Assembly (NCBI RefSeq): GCF_000472505.1
Contig: NZ_AWZR01000007.1
Span: 211,494 to 275,493 of the forward strand
Origin: Luteimonas sp. J29
GTDB taxonomy: Bacteria; Pseudomonadota; Gammaproteobacteria; Xanthomonadales; Xanthomonadaceae
Length of the DNA stretch: 64,000 bases
Direction: 5' to 3'
Below the pieces are notes generated by a model. That model saw only the letters and a program-made list of their open reading frames with translations, ran no database searches and was not told where the DNA came from. Position numbers and translations under genes: made by a program. How positions within the stretch are numbered: position 1 is the first letter of the stretch; each line of letters starts with the position of its first letter. Shown here piece by piece: positions 7,583 through 17,920 of this stretch.

Positions 7583-9270
7583 CAGGCGCGCTCCGACTCC
7601 AGCGTGCCGTCCGGCGCCGCGTTCGGGTCGCGGCCCTGACGCATCGCCAGCACCGCCTCGAACGACACCCACAGCGCGGCCACCAGGATCACCAGGTCCA
7701 TGCCGAACAGCAGCCAGTTCTCCTGGGCCTTGAAGGTGCCGAGCTGGACGATCAGCGCGTACACCGACATCACCAGCAGGAACGCCAGCGGCACCAGGGT
7801 GAAGACCGGATTGCGGCCCTTGCGGATCAGGATCACCGACACCACGGCCAGGGTCAGCGCCGCCAGCAGCTGGTTGGTGGTGCCGAACAGCGGCCAGATC
7901 ACCATGCCGCCGCTGCCGTCGCTGCCGGCGCCGAAGGCCAGCGCCATGCACACGGCCAGCGCCACCACCGTGCCCAGGAACGTGCCGACCTTGAAGCCCG
8001 CGAGCTCGGCCGCTTCCTGCACCACGAAACGCTGCAGGCGCAGGCCCGTGTCCATGGTGGTGGCCGCGAACAGGATCGCCATCGTCGCCAGCAGCGTTGC
8101 GCCGAGCTGCTCCGGCATGCCGAGACCCTCGATCAGCAGCGCGTCGCCGCCATTGACGAAGGCGCCCACGCCGCCGCCGCCGAACTGCGCGTACACCGCC
8201 TGCCAGTCGACCAGCGTGGCGAAACCGGCGGTGCAGCAGATGATCGCGGCCAGCGACAGCATGCCCTCGCCGATCGCGCCGAAGTAGCCGACGAAGCGCG
8301 CGTCGGTTTCCTTGTCCAGCTGCTTGGACGTGGTGCCCGAGGCCACCATGCCGTGGAAGCCGGAGATCGCGCCGCAGGCGATGGTGACGAACAGCAGCGG
8401 CATGATGCCCGGCGTGCCTTCCGGCACCGCATGGTTGATCGGCGGCGCGACGATCGTCGGCGAGGCCAGCAGCACCGCCACGTACAGGATCCCGAGGCCC
8501 ACGAACAGCTGCAGGCCGTTGATGTAGTCGCGAGGCTGCAGCAGCACCCACACCGGCAGCAGCGAGGCGATGCCCGCGTACAGGAACAGCAGCACGATCC
8601 AGGCCGAGCGCGGGGTCATGCCGAGGATCGGGTCCGGCAGCACGATTGGATAGCTGTTGCCGACCAGGATCAGCGCGTAGAGCACGATCACGCCGCCGAT
8701 CGACGGCCACAGCAGGCCGACCTTCCAGCGGTAGATCAGCTGGCCGATGACCAGCGCCACCAGGATCGCGCCCCAGACCGGGATCACCGAGGTCGGCGTG
8801 GACACCAGCAGGTTGGCGATCACCACCGCGAAGGCCGCGTTGACCATCAGCAGCAGCAGGAAGATCACGACCAGGAACAGGTTGCGCCCACGGCGTCCGA
8901 TGTAGCTGCCGCTGAGCATGCCCATCGACTTGCCCTTGTTGCGCACGCTGGCCCACAACGCGCCGAAGTCGTGCACGCCGGCGAAGAAGATCGTGCCCAG
9001 GGTCACCCACAGGAACGCGGGCAGCCAGCCCCAGATCACCGCGATCGCGGGGCCGACGATCGGCGCCGCGCCGGCCACCGAGGTGAAGTGGTGCCCCCAC
9101 AGCACGAAGCGGTTGGTGGGCACGTAATCCACGCCGTCGCGCATGGTATGTGCGGGCGTCGGGTAGTCGGCCTGCAACCGGTAGATCTTCTCGGCGATGA
9201 ACTTCGAGTAGAACGCGTAGCCCAGCGCCATCGCGCCAAGTCCGATCAGCATCAGGACGATTGCATTCAC
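7582..9270 (-). CDS. cstA: CstA family carbon-starvation transporter
   Basis: Polytopic inner-membrane transporter of the CstA family; characterised members take up pyruvate or peptides during carbon starvation. The GTG at 9270 is chosen because GGGGGAAG lies just upstream and MNAIVLMLIGLGAMALGYAF is the expected N-terminus. It gives 562 residues, shorter than E. coli CstA (about 700). Conserved parts include NRFVLWGHHFTSVAGAAPIV near residues 53-72 and FFAGVHDFGALWASVRNKGKS near 95-115, with many hydrophobic segments to about 540. It is the first gene of a three-gene overlapping unit with the CC-ending protein and the ATPase. Confidence 0.92.
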   Translation of the reverse strand: MNAIVLMLIGLGAMALGYAFYSKFIAEKIYRLQADYPTPAHTMRDGVDYVPTNRFVLWGHHFTSVAGAAPIVGPAIAVIWGWLPAFLWVTLGTIFFAGVHDFGALWASVRNKGKSMGMLSGSYIGRRGRNLFLVVIFLLLLMVNAAFAVVIANLLVSTPTSVIPVWGAILVALVIGQLIYRWKVGLLWPSIGGVIVLYALILVGNSYPIVLPDPILGMTPRSAWIVLLFLYAGIASLLPVWVLLQPRDYINGLQLFVGLGILYVAVLLASPTIVAPPINHAVPEGTPGIMPLLFVTIACGAISGFHGMVASGTTSKQLDKETDARFVGYFGAIGEGMLSLAAIICCTAGFATLVDWQAVYAQFGGGGVGAFVNGGDALLIEGLGMPEQLGATLLATMAILFAATTMDTGLRLQRFVVQEAAELAGFKVGTFLGTVVALAVCMALAFGAGSDGSGGMVIWPLFGTTNQLLAALTLAVVSVILIRKGRNPVFTLVPLAFLLVMSVYALIVQLGTFKAQENWLLFGMDLVILVAALWVSFEAVLAMRQGRDPNAAPDGTLESERA

Positions 9271-9432
9271 AGTGTGCTTCCCCCGGCTTGCTTCGGTCCC
9301 CGCGAGATTACTCCCTCGCGGGCCTGATCGGCACCCTGCGATAGTCGACGGCCTGCTGCATTGCAGCAGGCAGGTGCGTGTATGGCGCGCGGCCACCGCT
9401 TCCGCGGCAGGCGTCCGCCCGCCCGCCATGGC

Positions 9433-9831
9433 TCAGCGGCGTGGGGCGCCGCGGAAGACCAGCCTGGACAACACCAGGTAAGAGACCACCACCACCACCG
9501 AGCCGGAGGCAAGGAAGTTCACCGCTTCGGGCAGGCCGGCGCGCTGCCCGGCCCGCGCCAGCAGGCCGACCATCACGGCGTTGAGTGCCTGCAGCAGGCA
9601 ATAGCGCACGAAGGCCGGTGCAGCCGCGCTGCGGTCACGGAAGGCGAACCTCCTCTGCAGGGCGAACGTGGGCGGTATGGACGCCAGCGTCGCGAGCAGC
9701 GCCGCGGGGCCGGCAGCGAAGCCGGGCCAGCGGACCAGCAACATCGACAGCATGAAATAGAGCGCGAACCCCATTCCGCCCGCCAACACGAATGCGAGCT
9801 TGCGATGCAATCCCTCGCGCAGACGGCCCAT
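9433..9831 (-). CDS. GtrA family membrane protein
   Basis: A 132-residue protein with four predicted membrane helices, matching the GtrA/DPMS-like family whose members help flip or present lipid-linked sugars for glycosylation. Typical features are the N-terminal helix FVLAGGMGFALYFMLS, the cytoplasmic FALQRRFAFRD loop and the last helix SVVVVVSYLVLSRLVF. The start at 9831 is supported by GGAAGG just upstream; the same frame is open further upstream without a ribosome site. No GtrB-type glycosyltransferase is adjacent, so the substrate is unknown. Confidence 0.82.
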   Translation of the reverse strand: MGRLREGLHRKLAFVLAGGMGFALYFMLSMLLVRWPGFAAGPAALLATLASIPPTFALQRRFAFRDRSAAAPAFVRYCLLQALNAVMVGLLARAGQRAGLPEAVNFLASGSVVVVVSYLVLSRLVFRGAPRR

Positions 9832-9990
9832 CACCTTCCGCCTCCCCGGCAGCATCCGCGATGCGCCTGCGCCAGGTCGGCCACGACGTCTCCCGCCGAC
9901 GGGCGGACCGCAGACACCTCCCCGACCGGATGCGCCGATCGACGCGTCCGGACCGCGGGAATGCCGCACATCGACTTCGGCTCCGCCGGC

Positions 9991-11250
9991 TCAGGCACCA
10001 GCCATCATGCGCAGGATCTGGCCGATGCCATAGGCGACGAGGGTGCCGGTGGCGTAGCCGACGGTGCCCAGCAGCACGCCCACCGGAGCCAGAGTCGGAT
10101 GGAAGGCGGCCGCCACCACCGGCGCCGAGGCCGCGGCGCCGATGTTGCCCTGCGAGCCGATCGCGAAGTAGAACAGCGGCGCCCGCACCAGCTTCGCCGC
10201 GCCCCACAGCACCAGGATGTGCACCGCCATCCAGACCACGCCCAGCAGCAGCAGCCAGGGCCGGTCGGCCAGGTGCAGGAAGTCCATCTGCATGCCGATG
10301 CTGGCGATCAGGAAGTACAGGCAGGCGCTGCCGATCCTGGCCATCCCGGCGTTCTCCAGCCTGCGCACTGGCGTGAAGCTGAGCAGCAGGCCAGCGACGG
10401 TCGACCCCACCACCACCCAGACGAAGCTCGAGTCCAGGCTGAAGCGTGCCGCGTTGGGCACGTGGGCCGCGAACCAGGCTGCCAGCGGCGTGGCCACCGC
10501 GTGCGCGAGGCCGACGATGCCGAAGCCGACGCCGAGGATCACCATCAGGTCGGTCAGGGTCGGGATGCGCGCGTTGGCGGCCTCGTAGGCCTCGAGCCGC
10601 GCCTTCATCTCGTCGATGGCGCGGGTGTCCGCGCCGCTGCGCGCGTCGATCGTGGCCGCGCGACCGGCCAGGAACAGCAGGGTGGCCATCCAGAGGTTGG
10701 CGACCGCCACGTCCACCACCGCGAACTGCCCGAACAGGGTGGCATCGACCCCGTACAGCTCGCGCACCGCGACCATGTTGGCGCCACCGCCGATCCAGCT
10801 GCCCGCCAGCGCGGCCATGCCCTTCCAGACGTCGCCGGCCACCACGTCCGGCTTGAGCCATTCGAACAGCTGGAACGACACGATCGCGCCAAGGGCGATC
10901 CCGAGCGTGCCCATGCAGAACACGAACAGCAGCTTCGGGCCCAGCCGCAACACGCCCCTGAGGTCGATGGTCATGGTCAGCAGGACCAGCGCCACCGGCA
11001 GCAGCACGCGACTGGCGATCGGGTTGTAGATCGTGCCCTGGCTGCCGTCGATCAGGCCGACGGTGTTGTAGATCGCCGGCACGAAGTAGCACAGGAGCAA
11101 GGCCGGGACCCAGGCGAAGAACTTCTTCCAGAACGGCGTCGGCCCGCTGGCCAGCCAGAAGATCAGCCCCAGGGTCGCGGCGATCAGGCCGAACACGACG
11201 ATGTCGTTGGTGATCAGCGCGGTCGACGGGGCATCGGTCTCGATCGCCAT
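9991..11250 (-). CDS. DUF819 family integral membrane protein
   Basis: A 419-residue polytopic inner-membrane protein of the DUF819 (YjcL-like) family, function unknown. About ten hydrophobic segments are visible. A conserved stretch AALAGSWIGGGANMVAVREL lies near residues 150-170, and SQGNIGAAASAPVVAAAF near residue 375 near the C-terminus. The paired glycine-rich re-entrant-like segments resemble those of secondary transporters, so an anion or solute carrier role is plausible but not shown. It stands alone between GtrA and an S9 peptidase on the same strand. Confidence 0.85.
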   Translation of the reverse strand: MAIETDAPSTALITNDIVVFGLIAATLGLIFWLASGPTPFWKKFFAWVPALLLCYFVPAIYNTVGLIDGSQGTIYNPIASRVLLPVALVLLTMTIDLRGVLRLGPKLLFVFCMGTLGIALGAIVSFQLFEWLKPDVVAGDVWKGMAALAGSWIGGGANMVAVRELYGVDATLFGQFAVVDVAVANLWMATLLFLAGRAATIDARSGADTRAIDEMKARLEAYEAANARIPTLTDLMVILGVGFGIVGLAHAVATPLAAWFAAHVPNAARFSLDSSFVWVVVGSTVAGLLLSFTPVRRLENAGMARIGSACLYFLIASIGMQMDFLHLADRPWLLLLGVVWMAVHILVLWGAAKLVRAPLFYFAIGSQGNIGAAASAPVVAAAFHPTLAPVGVLLGTVGYATGTLVAYGIGQILRMMAGA

Positions 11251-11326
11251 GCGGGACTCCGTGGGATGGCCGGGCGCAGCCGGTGCAGACGGCGGAAAGC
11301 CGGCTTGCGCCGGCCTTCCAGGGGCG

Positions 11327-13387
11327 TCACTGGCCGATGTGCCGCTTCAGCCAGGCGTTGACGGTGTCGTGCCAGAGGATGCTGTTGTGCGGCTTGAGCA
11401 CCCAGTGGTTTTCGTCCGGGAAGTACAGCAGCTGCGACTCGATGCCGCGGCGCTGCAAGGCGGTGAACGTGGACAGGCCCTGGTCCACGGGCACCCGGTA
11501 GTCGAGTTCGCCCTGCACCACCAGCATCGGCACGCGCCACTTGGCGACGTGGTTGACCGGATTGAACTTCTCGTAGTTCTCCGGCTTGTCGTACGGGGTG
11601 CCGCCGTTCTCCCACTCGGTGAACCACAGTTCCTCGGTCACGTAGCCCATCGACCGGGTGTCGAACACGCCATCGTGGTTGACCAGGCACTTCCACGGCT
11701 CGTTCCAGTTGCCGGCGATCCAGTTGATCATGTAGCCGCCGTAGCTGGCGCCGAGGGCGCAGGCGCGGTCGCCGTCCAGGAACGGGTACTTCTGCTGCGC
11801 GGCCGCCCACCCCTTCTGGAGGTCCTCGAGCGGCTTGCCGCCCCAGTCGCCGCTGATGGAATCGGTGAAGGCCTGGCCGTAGCCGGTCGAGCCGTGGAAG
11901 TCGATCATCACCACCGCGTAGCCCTGCCCGGCGTAGGTCTGCGGGTTCCAGCGCGTGCTCCAGCTGTTGCCGAAGCTGCCCTGCGGACCGCCGTGGATCA
12001 GGAAGGCGACCGGGTACCTGCGTCCCTCCTGGAAGCCCGACGGCTTGACCACGTAGCCGTGCACGATGTCGTTGCCCGCGCCGCGGAAGGTGAACTGCTC
12101 GAAGGCCCCGAACTCGACCTCGGGCAGGCGCTCGCCGTCGGTGGGCGTGATCTTGCGCAGCGGCGCGCCCGGCGCGGCTTCGGTCACGTACAGCACGTTG
12201 CCGGTGTCGAGCGCGTTGCGGGTCAGGGCGATGGTGTCGCCGGCGACGTCGAAGGCCGACACCGAGCCGTCGCCGACGAGGCGCTCCACCTTGCCGGTGG
12301 CCGCGTCCACGCGGAACAGCGGGTACTGGCCGGTGTCCTGCGCGGCCACGAACAGCGTGCTGCCGTCGTCGGCGACCGCCAGGCTGCTGGGCGAGCGGTC
12401 CCAGTCCGGCGCGACTTCGCGCACCTGTCCGGTGGCCACGTCCATGGCCATGATCGCGTAGCGGTCGGCCTCGAAGCCGGGGCGCTTCATCGCCAGGTAG
12501 TACAGGGTGCCGCCGTCGCGGCTGTACACCGGCGTGGCATCCCAGGCCTTGTTGGCCTCGGTCAGGTTGACCGGCTCGCCGCCGTCGAGCGGCAGGCGAT
12601 AGAGGTCGAAGTTGGTGGACCACGCCTCGGTGCGGCCGGCGATGCGCACGCTGGCGACGACGTGGCTGCCGTCCGGCGCCCAGGTGTAGTCGGCGGCGTC
12701 GCCGAAGGGCCTGGACGGGATGTCGCCGTCGAGCGACACGCTCAGCGCCTGCGCGGCGTCGACCGGGCCTTCGCCCTCGCCCGGCAGGGTCGCCACGAAC
12801 AGGCGGCTGCGGCGGCCGTCGCTCCAGGTGTCCCAGTGGCGCACGAACAGCCTGTCGTACACGCGGCCGCTGGCCTTGCGCGCCGCCTGCTCGTCGAGGC
12901 GGCTCTTCGTGCAGCCGAGGTCGGCGCCGCAGTCGGCGAAAGTCTCGGCGCTGAAGGCGATGCGGCGGCCATCGGGCGACAGCCTGTAGCTGCCGACATC
13001 GAGCGCGAACGCGGTGAGCTGGCGCGGCTCGCCGCCGCCGGCCGGCATCGCGTAGAGCTGCTGCGAACCGTCCTTCGCGCTCAGGAAGTACAGGGTCGAG
13101 CCGTCGGGCGAGAATGCGGGGTCGCTCACGCTCCAGCCCTCGGGCGTGATCCGCCGCGGCGGCGCCAGGTCGCGGGTCAGCAGGTGGCGCGCGTAGAGGG
13201 CCGTGGTCGCCTTGAGGTCGGCGTCGACGCTGCGCTGGGCGAACACCACCACGTGCCCGTCGGGCGACAGCACCGGCGAGGAGACGCGGTCGAGCGCGAC
13301 CATGTCGCGCACGTCGAAGCCGCGCGCCTCGGCCACGGCGGGCAGCGCGGCGAGCAGGCAGAGCGGCAGCAGGGCACGTCGCAGCAT
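11327..13387 (-). CDS. S9 family prolyl oligopeptidase-type peptidase, secreted
   Basis: Serine peptidase with a signal peptide (MLRRALLPLCLLAALPAVAEA), an N-terminal beta-propeller (about residues 30-420, several SPDG repeats) and a C-terminal alpha/beta-hydrolase domain. The triad is visible as Ser548 in GASYGGYM, Asp629 in GELDYRVP and His661 in DENHWVLKP. The oxyanion segment HGGPQGSFGN precedes them. At 686 residues it fits dipeptidyl or acylaminoacyl peptidases of family S9. The start at 13387 gives the signal peptide and has GGAG upstream. With the OPT transporter encoded upstream it suggests periplasmic peptide breakdown and uptake. Confidence 0.93.
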   Translation of the reverse strand: MLRRALLPLCLLAALPAVAEARGFDVRDMVALDRVSSPVLSPDGHVVVFAQRSVDADLKATTALYARHLLTRDLAPPRRITPEGWSVSDPAFSPDGSTLYFLSAKDGSQQLYAMPAGGGEPRQLTAFALDVGSYRLSPDGRRIAFSAETFADCGADLGCTKSRLDEQAARKASGRVYDRLFVRHWDTWSDGRRSRLFVATLPGEGEGPVDAAQALSVSLDGDIPSRPFGDAADYTWAPDGSHVVASVRIAGRTEAWSTNFDLYRLPLDGGEPVNLTEANKAWDATPVYSRDGGTLYYLAMKRPGFEADRYAIMAMDVATGQVREVAPDWDRSPSSLAVADDGSTLFVAAQDTGQYPLFRVDAATGKVERLVGDGSVSAFDVAGDTIALTRNALDTGNVLYVTEAAPGAPLRKITPTDGERLPEVEFGAFEQFTFRGAGNDIVHGYVVKPSGFQEGRRYPVAFLIHGGPQGSFGNSWSTRWNPQTYAGQGYAVVMIDFHGSTGYGQAFTDSISGDWGGKPLEDLQKGWAAAQQKYPFLDGDRACALGASYGGYMINWIAGNWNEPWKCLVNHDGVFDTRSMGYVTEELWFTEWENGGTPYDKPENYEKFNPVNHVAKWRVPMLVVQGELDYRVPVDQGLSTFTALQRRGIESQLLYFPDENHWVLKPHNSILWHDTVNAWLKRHIGQ

Positions 13388-13487
13388 CGTTCGGACTCCG
13401 GGAAGATCGGGATTCCGGGATGGTAGGCGCAGCCCCGCCCCCGGCGCAAAGGACGTCCGGCACATGCGCCGGACGCCCGCCGGGCGG

Positions 13488-15443
13488 TCAGGCCTCCGCG
13501 ATGGCGCGCTTGCCGGTGCGGTACAGCAGCCAGCCGACCAGGAACAGCACCACCAGGCCGACCCACTGCGCCGCGGCGCCCAGGTCGATGGACAGCGCCA
13601 GCACCTCCGCGTCCTGGGTCAGCACGATCGGCAGCGCGATGGCGATGCCCATCAGCGCCTCGCCGGTGATCAGGCCGGCCGAGAACAGCACGCCGGGGCG
13701 ATGCACCCGGTCCAGGCCCGCCTCGTCGTCGTCGCGGACCTTGTGGAAGCGCTGCACCAGGTGCGCCAGCAGGCCGCCGAGGAAGATCGGCACCATCAGT
13801 TCCAGCGGCAGGTAGATGCCGATGGCCGCGGCCAGCACCGGCACGCGGAAGCGCTTGCCGGCCTTCTTCAGCCAGCCGTCGATCGCGATCACGACCGCGC
13901 CGATCACGCCGCCGATCGCGATCATCGTCCACGGCAGCTCGCCGCCGAACAGGCCCTTGGCCACCGAGGCCATCAGGTTGGCCTGCGGCGCCGGCAGGGT
14001 CTTGGAGCCGATGCCGTAGGCCTCCTGCAGCAGGTTCAGCACCGGGGCCATGATCAGCGCGCAGGAGAACGCGCCGATGCCCAGCATCAGCTGCTGCTTC
14101 CACGGGGTGGCGCCGACCAGGTAGCCGGTCTTGAGGTCCTGCAGGTTGTCGCCCCCCACGGCGGCGGCGCAGCACACCACCGCGCCGATCATGATCGCCG
14201 CCACCGCGCCCAGCGGCGCGCCGCCGACCTGGGCCTGGCCATCGGCACCCAGCAGCAACAGCAGCACCACCGAGGCGAACAGGATGGTGGCGATGGTGAT
14301 GCCCGACACCGGGTTGTTGGACGAGCCGACGAGGCCGGCCAGGTAGCCGGACACCGACACGAACAGGAAGCCGGCCACGATCATGATCAGGGTCATGGCG
14401 AAGCTCGCGACCCAGAAGCCGACGATGGCGTGGTACAGCAGCCACAGCGGCACCACGAAGGCGACCAGCGCGACCAGCATCCACTTCATCGGCAGGTCGC
14501 GGTCGGTCTCGGCGATGACCGCGCCGTGCATCGCGCCCTTGCGCGCGGCGGCGAAGCCGCTCCGGATGCCGGCCAGCAGCGAGTTGCGCAGCGACAACAG
14601 GGTCCAGACGCCGCCGACCAGCATCGCGCCCACGCCCAGGAAGCGGATCTTGGACGACCAGATGGCGAAGGCCGCGTCCTCGGCCGGCGCACCGGCGATG
14701 GCGCTGGCCAGGGCCGGATCGCTGTCGAGGAAGAAGGCGTGGTAGAGCGGGATGGCGATGTGCCAGGACAGGATCGCGCCCGACAGCACCACGATGCCGA
14801 CGTTGAGCCCGACGATATAGCCCACGCCCAGCAGCGCCGGCGACAGGCCCGTGCCCAGGTAGCCGATGACGCCGCGGCCGCCGCCGAGGTAGCCAGCCAC
14901 CGCCCAGCTGTCCGGGATCAGGCGCAGGCCGTTGGCCGCGGCCAGCTTGACCGCGCCGCCGATGACCGCCGACAGACCCAGGATCTTCAGGCCCGGCCCC
15001 GGGTTCTCGCCCGCCTTGAGCACCTCGGCCGCGGCCTTGCCCTCGGGGAATGGCAGCGGCTCCTCGACGATCATCGTGCGCCGCAGCGGCACCGAGAACA
15101 GCACGCCCAGCAGGCCGCCGAGGCCGGCGATGCCCAGCACCCACCAGTAGTCGAAGTCGGGCCAGTAGCCCATCAGCACCAGGGCCGGGATCGTGAAGAT
15201 CACGCCCGCGGCGATCGAGGAACCGGCCGAAGCGCCGGTCTGGACGATGTTGTTCTCGAGGATGGTGCCGCCGCCGAGCAGGCGCAGCACGCCCATCGAG
15301 ACGACGGCCGCCGGGATGGCGGTGGCCACGGTCAGGCCCGCGAACAGGCCCAGGTACGCATTGGCAGCGGACAGCACCACCGCCAGCACGATCGCCAGCA
15401 GCACCGCGCGCAGCGTGAGCTGCGGCATTCCCTTCTCGGCCAT
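13488..15443 (-). CDS. OPT family oligopeptide transporter
   Basis: Large inner-membrane transporter of the OPT family, 651 residues with about fifteen hydrophobic segments. These proton-coupled carriers move small peptides or metal-peptide chelates. Visible features are NAYLGLFAGLTVATAIPAAV near residues 28-47, GGTILENNIVQTGASAGSSI near 57-77, the loop VPLRRTMIVEEPLPFPEGKA near 125-145 typical of prokaryotic OPTs, and GGDNLQDLKTGYLVGATPWK in the second half. ATG 15443 is preceded directly by an in-frame GTG (15446); ATG is preferred. It lies 100 bases upstream of the S9 peptidase gene on the same strand. Confidence 0.92.
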   Translation of the reverse strand: MAEKGMPQLTLRAVLLAIVLAVVLSAANAYLGLFAGLTVATAIPAAVVSMGVLRLLGGGTILENNIVQTGASAGSSIAAGVIFTIPALVLMGYWPDFDYWWVLGIAGLGGLLGVLFSVPLRRTMIVEEPLPFPEGKAAAEVLKAGENPGPGLKILGLSAVIGGAVKLAAANGLRLIPDSWAVAGYLGGGRGVIGYLGTGLSPALLGVGYIVGLNVGIVVLSGAILSWHIAIPLYHAFFLDSDPALASAIAGAPAEDAAFAIWSSKIRFLGVGAMLVGGVWTLLSLRNSLLAGIRSGFAAARKGAMHGAVIAETDRDLPMKWMLVALVAFVVPLWLLYHAIVGFWVASFAMTLIMIVAGFLFVSVSGYLAGLVGSSNNPVSGITIATILFASVVLLLLLGADGQAQVGGAPLGAVAAIMIGAVVCCAAAVGGDNLQDLKTGYLVGATPWKQQLMLGIGAFSCALIMAPVLNLLQEAYGIGSKTLPAPQANLMASVAKGLFGGELPWTMIAIGGVIGAVVIAIDGWLKKAGKRFRVPVLAAAIGIYLPLELMVPIFLGGLLAHLVQRFHKVRDDDEAGLDRVHRPGVLFSAGLITGEALMGIAIALPIVLTQDAEVLALSIDLGAAAQWVGLVVLFLVGWLLYRTGKRAIAEA

Positions 15444-15540
15444 CACGGCCCCCCTGGAACTGGAAGATGCGACACGCTAGCGGCCGCGGCGGGGCAAGTC
15501 CAGCGACGGCCGGCGCGGCGCCGCCCGCCGCCCGCGACGC

Positions 15541-15578
15541 AAGCCCGTCCCGGCCCTCCGGGCCGCGCGGACGGGTTT
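15541..15578 (-). terminator. Stem-loop downstream of rmlD
   Basis: On the minus strand a 10-base arm AAACCCGTCC pairs with GGACGGGCTT (one G-T pair), enclosing an inner GGCCC/GGGCC stem. It begins about 17 bases past the rmlD stop and lies before the OPT gene. No T-run follows, so it may be a weak or Rho-assisted terminator. Confidence 0.45.
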
Positions 15579-15594
15579 GCGCCGCGGCGCCCCG

Positions 15595-16482
15595 CTAGGC
15601 CAGGACGGCCTGCAGGGCCTGCGCCCAGTCGGGCGGCACGATGCCGAAATCGCGCTCGAGACGACTGCAATCAAGGCGCGAATAGGCCGGGCGCCGCGCG
15701 GGGGTCGGGTAATCGGCGGTGGCGATCGGGACCACGCGCGGCATCCGCGGGATCCTGCCGAGCGCGTGCGCGCGCGCCACGATCGCGCTGGCGAAGCCGT
15801 GCCAGCTGGTCTCGCCGGACGCGGTCAGGTGCCAGAGCCCGGACCCTGCGAACGGCCGCGCGAGCACCGACGCGGTCGCGTCGGCGATCAGCGCCGCCGG
15901 CGTGGGGCTGCCGACCTGGTCGGCGACCACGCGCAGCTCGTCGCGTTCGGCGGCCAGGCGCAGCATGGTCCGCATGAAGTTGCGGCCGCGGTCGGCGTAC
16001 ACCCAGGCGGTGCGGAACACCATGTGGCGCGCACCGCTGCCCTGCACCGCGCGTTCGCCGGCGAGCTTGCTTTCGCCGTACACGCCCAGCGGCGCGACCG
16101 GATCGTCTTCGCGGTACGGGCGGGTGCCGCTGCCGTCGAACACGTAGTCGGTGGAATAGTGGACGAACAATGCGTCGCGGCGCGCGCAGGCCCTGGCAAG
16201 CGCACCGGGCGCTTCCGCGTTCGCCCGGAAGGCGGCTTCGCGCTCGGACTCGGCGCGGTCCACGGCGGTGTACGCGGCGGCGTTGACCACCACGTCCGGT
16301 TCGATGCGGTCGACCAGCGCCGGCAGGGAGTCCGGCCGGTCCAGGTCGGCTGCCTCGCACGCCCCGCCGCCATCCGCCAGGCGACCGTCTCGGGTGGCGC
16401 ACACCACCTCGCCCAGCGGCGCCAGGCTCCGCCGCAGCTCGTGCCCGACCTGGCCGTTGGCGCCGAGCAGCAGGAACCTCAT
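15595..16482 (-). CDS. rmlD: dTDP-4-dehydrorhamnose reductase
   Basis: Last enzyme of dTDP-L-rhamnose synthesis: NADPH-dependent reduction of dTDP-4-dehydro-L-rhamnose. The 295-residue Rossmann protein begins with the nucleotide-binding motif LLLGANGQVG and carries the SDR catalytic Tyr-Lys pair in YGESKLAGE, with STDYVFDG before it. The start ATG at 16482 overlaps the rmlC stop by ATGA. It is the last gene of rmlBACD; the product feeds LPS or exopolysaccharide rhamnose. Confidence 0.95.
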   Translation of the reverse strand: MRFLLLGANGQVGHELRRSLAPLGEVVCATRDGRLADGGGACEAADLDRPDSLPALVDRIEPDVVVNAAAYTAVDRAESEREAAFRANAEAPGALARACARRDALFVHYSTDYVFDGSGTRPYREDDPVAPLGVYGESKLAGERAVQGSGARHMVFRTAWVYADRGRNFMRTMLRLAAERDELRVVADQVGSPTPAALIADATASVLARPFAGSGLWHLTASGETSWHGFASAIVARAHALGRIPRMPRVVPIATADYPTPARRPAYSRLDCSRLERDFGIVPPDWAQALQAVLA

Positions 16483-17032
16483 GCGACGTACACGGGCAGC
16501 CGTTCGGGCGGCACGTCGGCCAGCAGCGGCGCCTTCGCGTCCTTCGGCGACAGCGTGGGCTCGGCGACCGGCCAGTCGATCGCGAGGCCGGGGTCGTCCC
16601 AGCGGATGTTGGCGTCGGCCGCCGGATCGTAGGTCGCGGTGCAGAGATAGGTGAACAGCGCGCGCTCGCTGAGCGCGACGAAGCCGTGGGCGAAGCCTTC
16701 CGGGATCCAGAAGTGGCGCCTGTTCTCCGCGCTCAGCAGCACGGCGGTCCAGCGCCCGAAGTGCGGCGAGCCGCGGCGGATGTCGACGGCCACGTCCCAC
16801 ACCTCGCCTTCCAGCACCGAGACATACTTGCCCTGGGGGTTGGGCCACTGGTAGTGCAGGCCGCGCAGCACGCCGCGCGCCGAGGAAGAGACGTTGCCCT
16901 GCACGAAGCGCGGCGACAGCCCATGCGCGCCGAGCTTGTCGAGGTTGAACGACTCGAAGAAGAAGCCGCGCTCGTCGCCGAACACCTGCGGCTCGACGAC
17001 GACGCAACCGGGCAGGTCGGTCTCGATCAGCT

Positions 17033-17036
<4 letters not shown>
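16479..17036 (-). CDS. rmlC: dTDP-4-dehydrorhamnose 3,5-epimerase
   Basis: Cupin-fold epimerase converting dTDP-4-dehydro-6-deoxy-D-glucose to the L-rhamno form. The 185-residue protein shows the family motifs [13 protein letters not shown] (about residues 19-31), [12 protein letters not shown] with the catalytic His61, and [15 protein letters not shown] (about 110-124). Length is normal. It overlaps rmlA and rmlD by ATGA on both sides, implying one transcript with coupled translation. Confidence 0.96.

Positions 17037-17916
<880 letters not shown>

Positions 17917-17920
<4 letters not shown>

Noticed and set aside
9361..11361. 666-residue plus-strand frame antisense to GtrA and DUF819
   Set aside because: Low-complexity GC shadow; both minus-strand genes have recognisable family motifs.
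13203..15977. 924-residue plus-strand frame antisense to the OPT transporter
   Set aside because: The opposite strand encodes a clear OPT protein with membrane helices; the plus frame is His/Arg/Gln-rich low complexity with no family.
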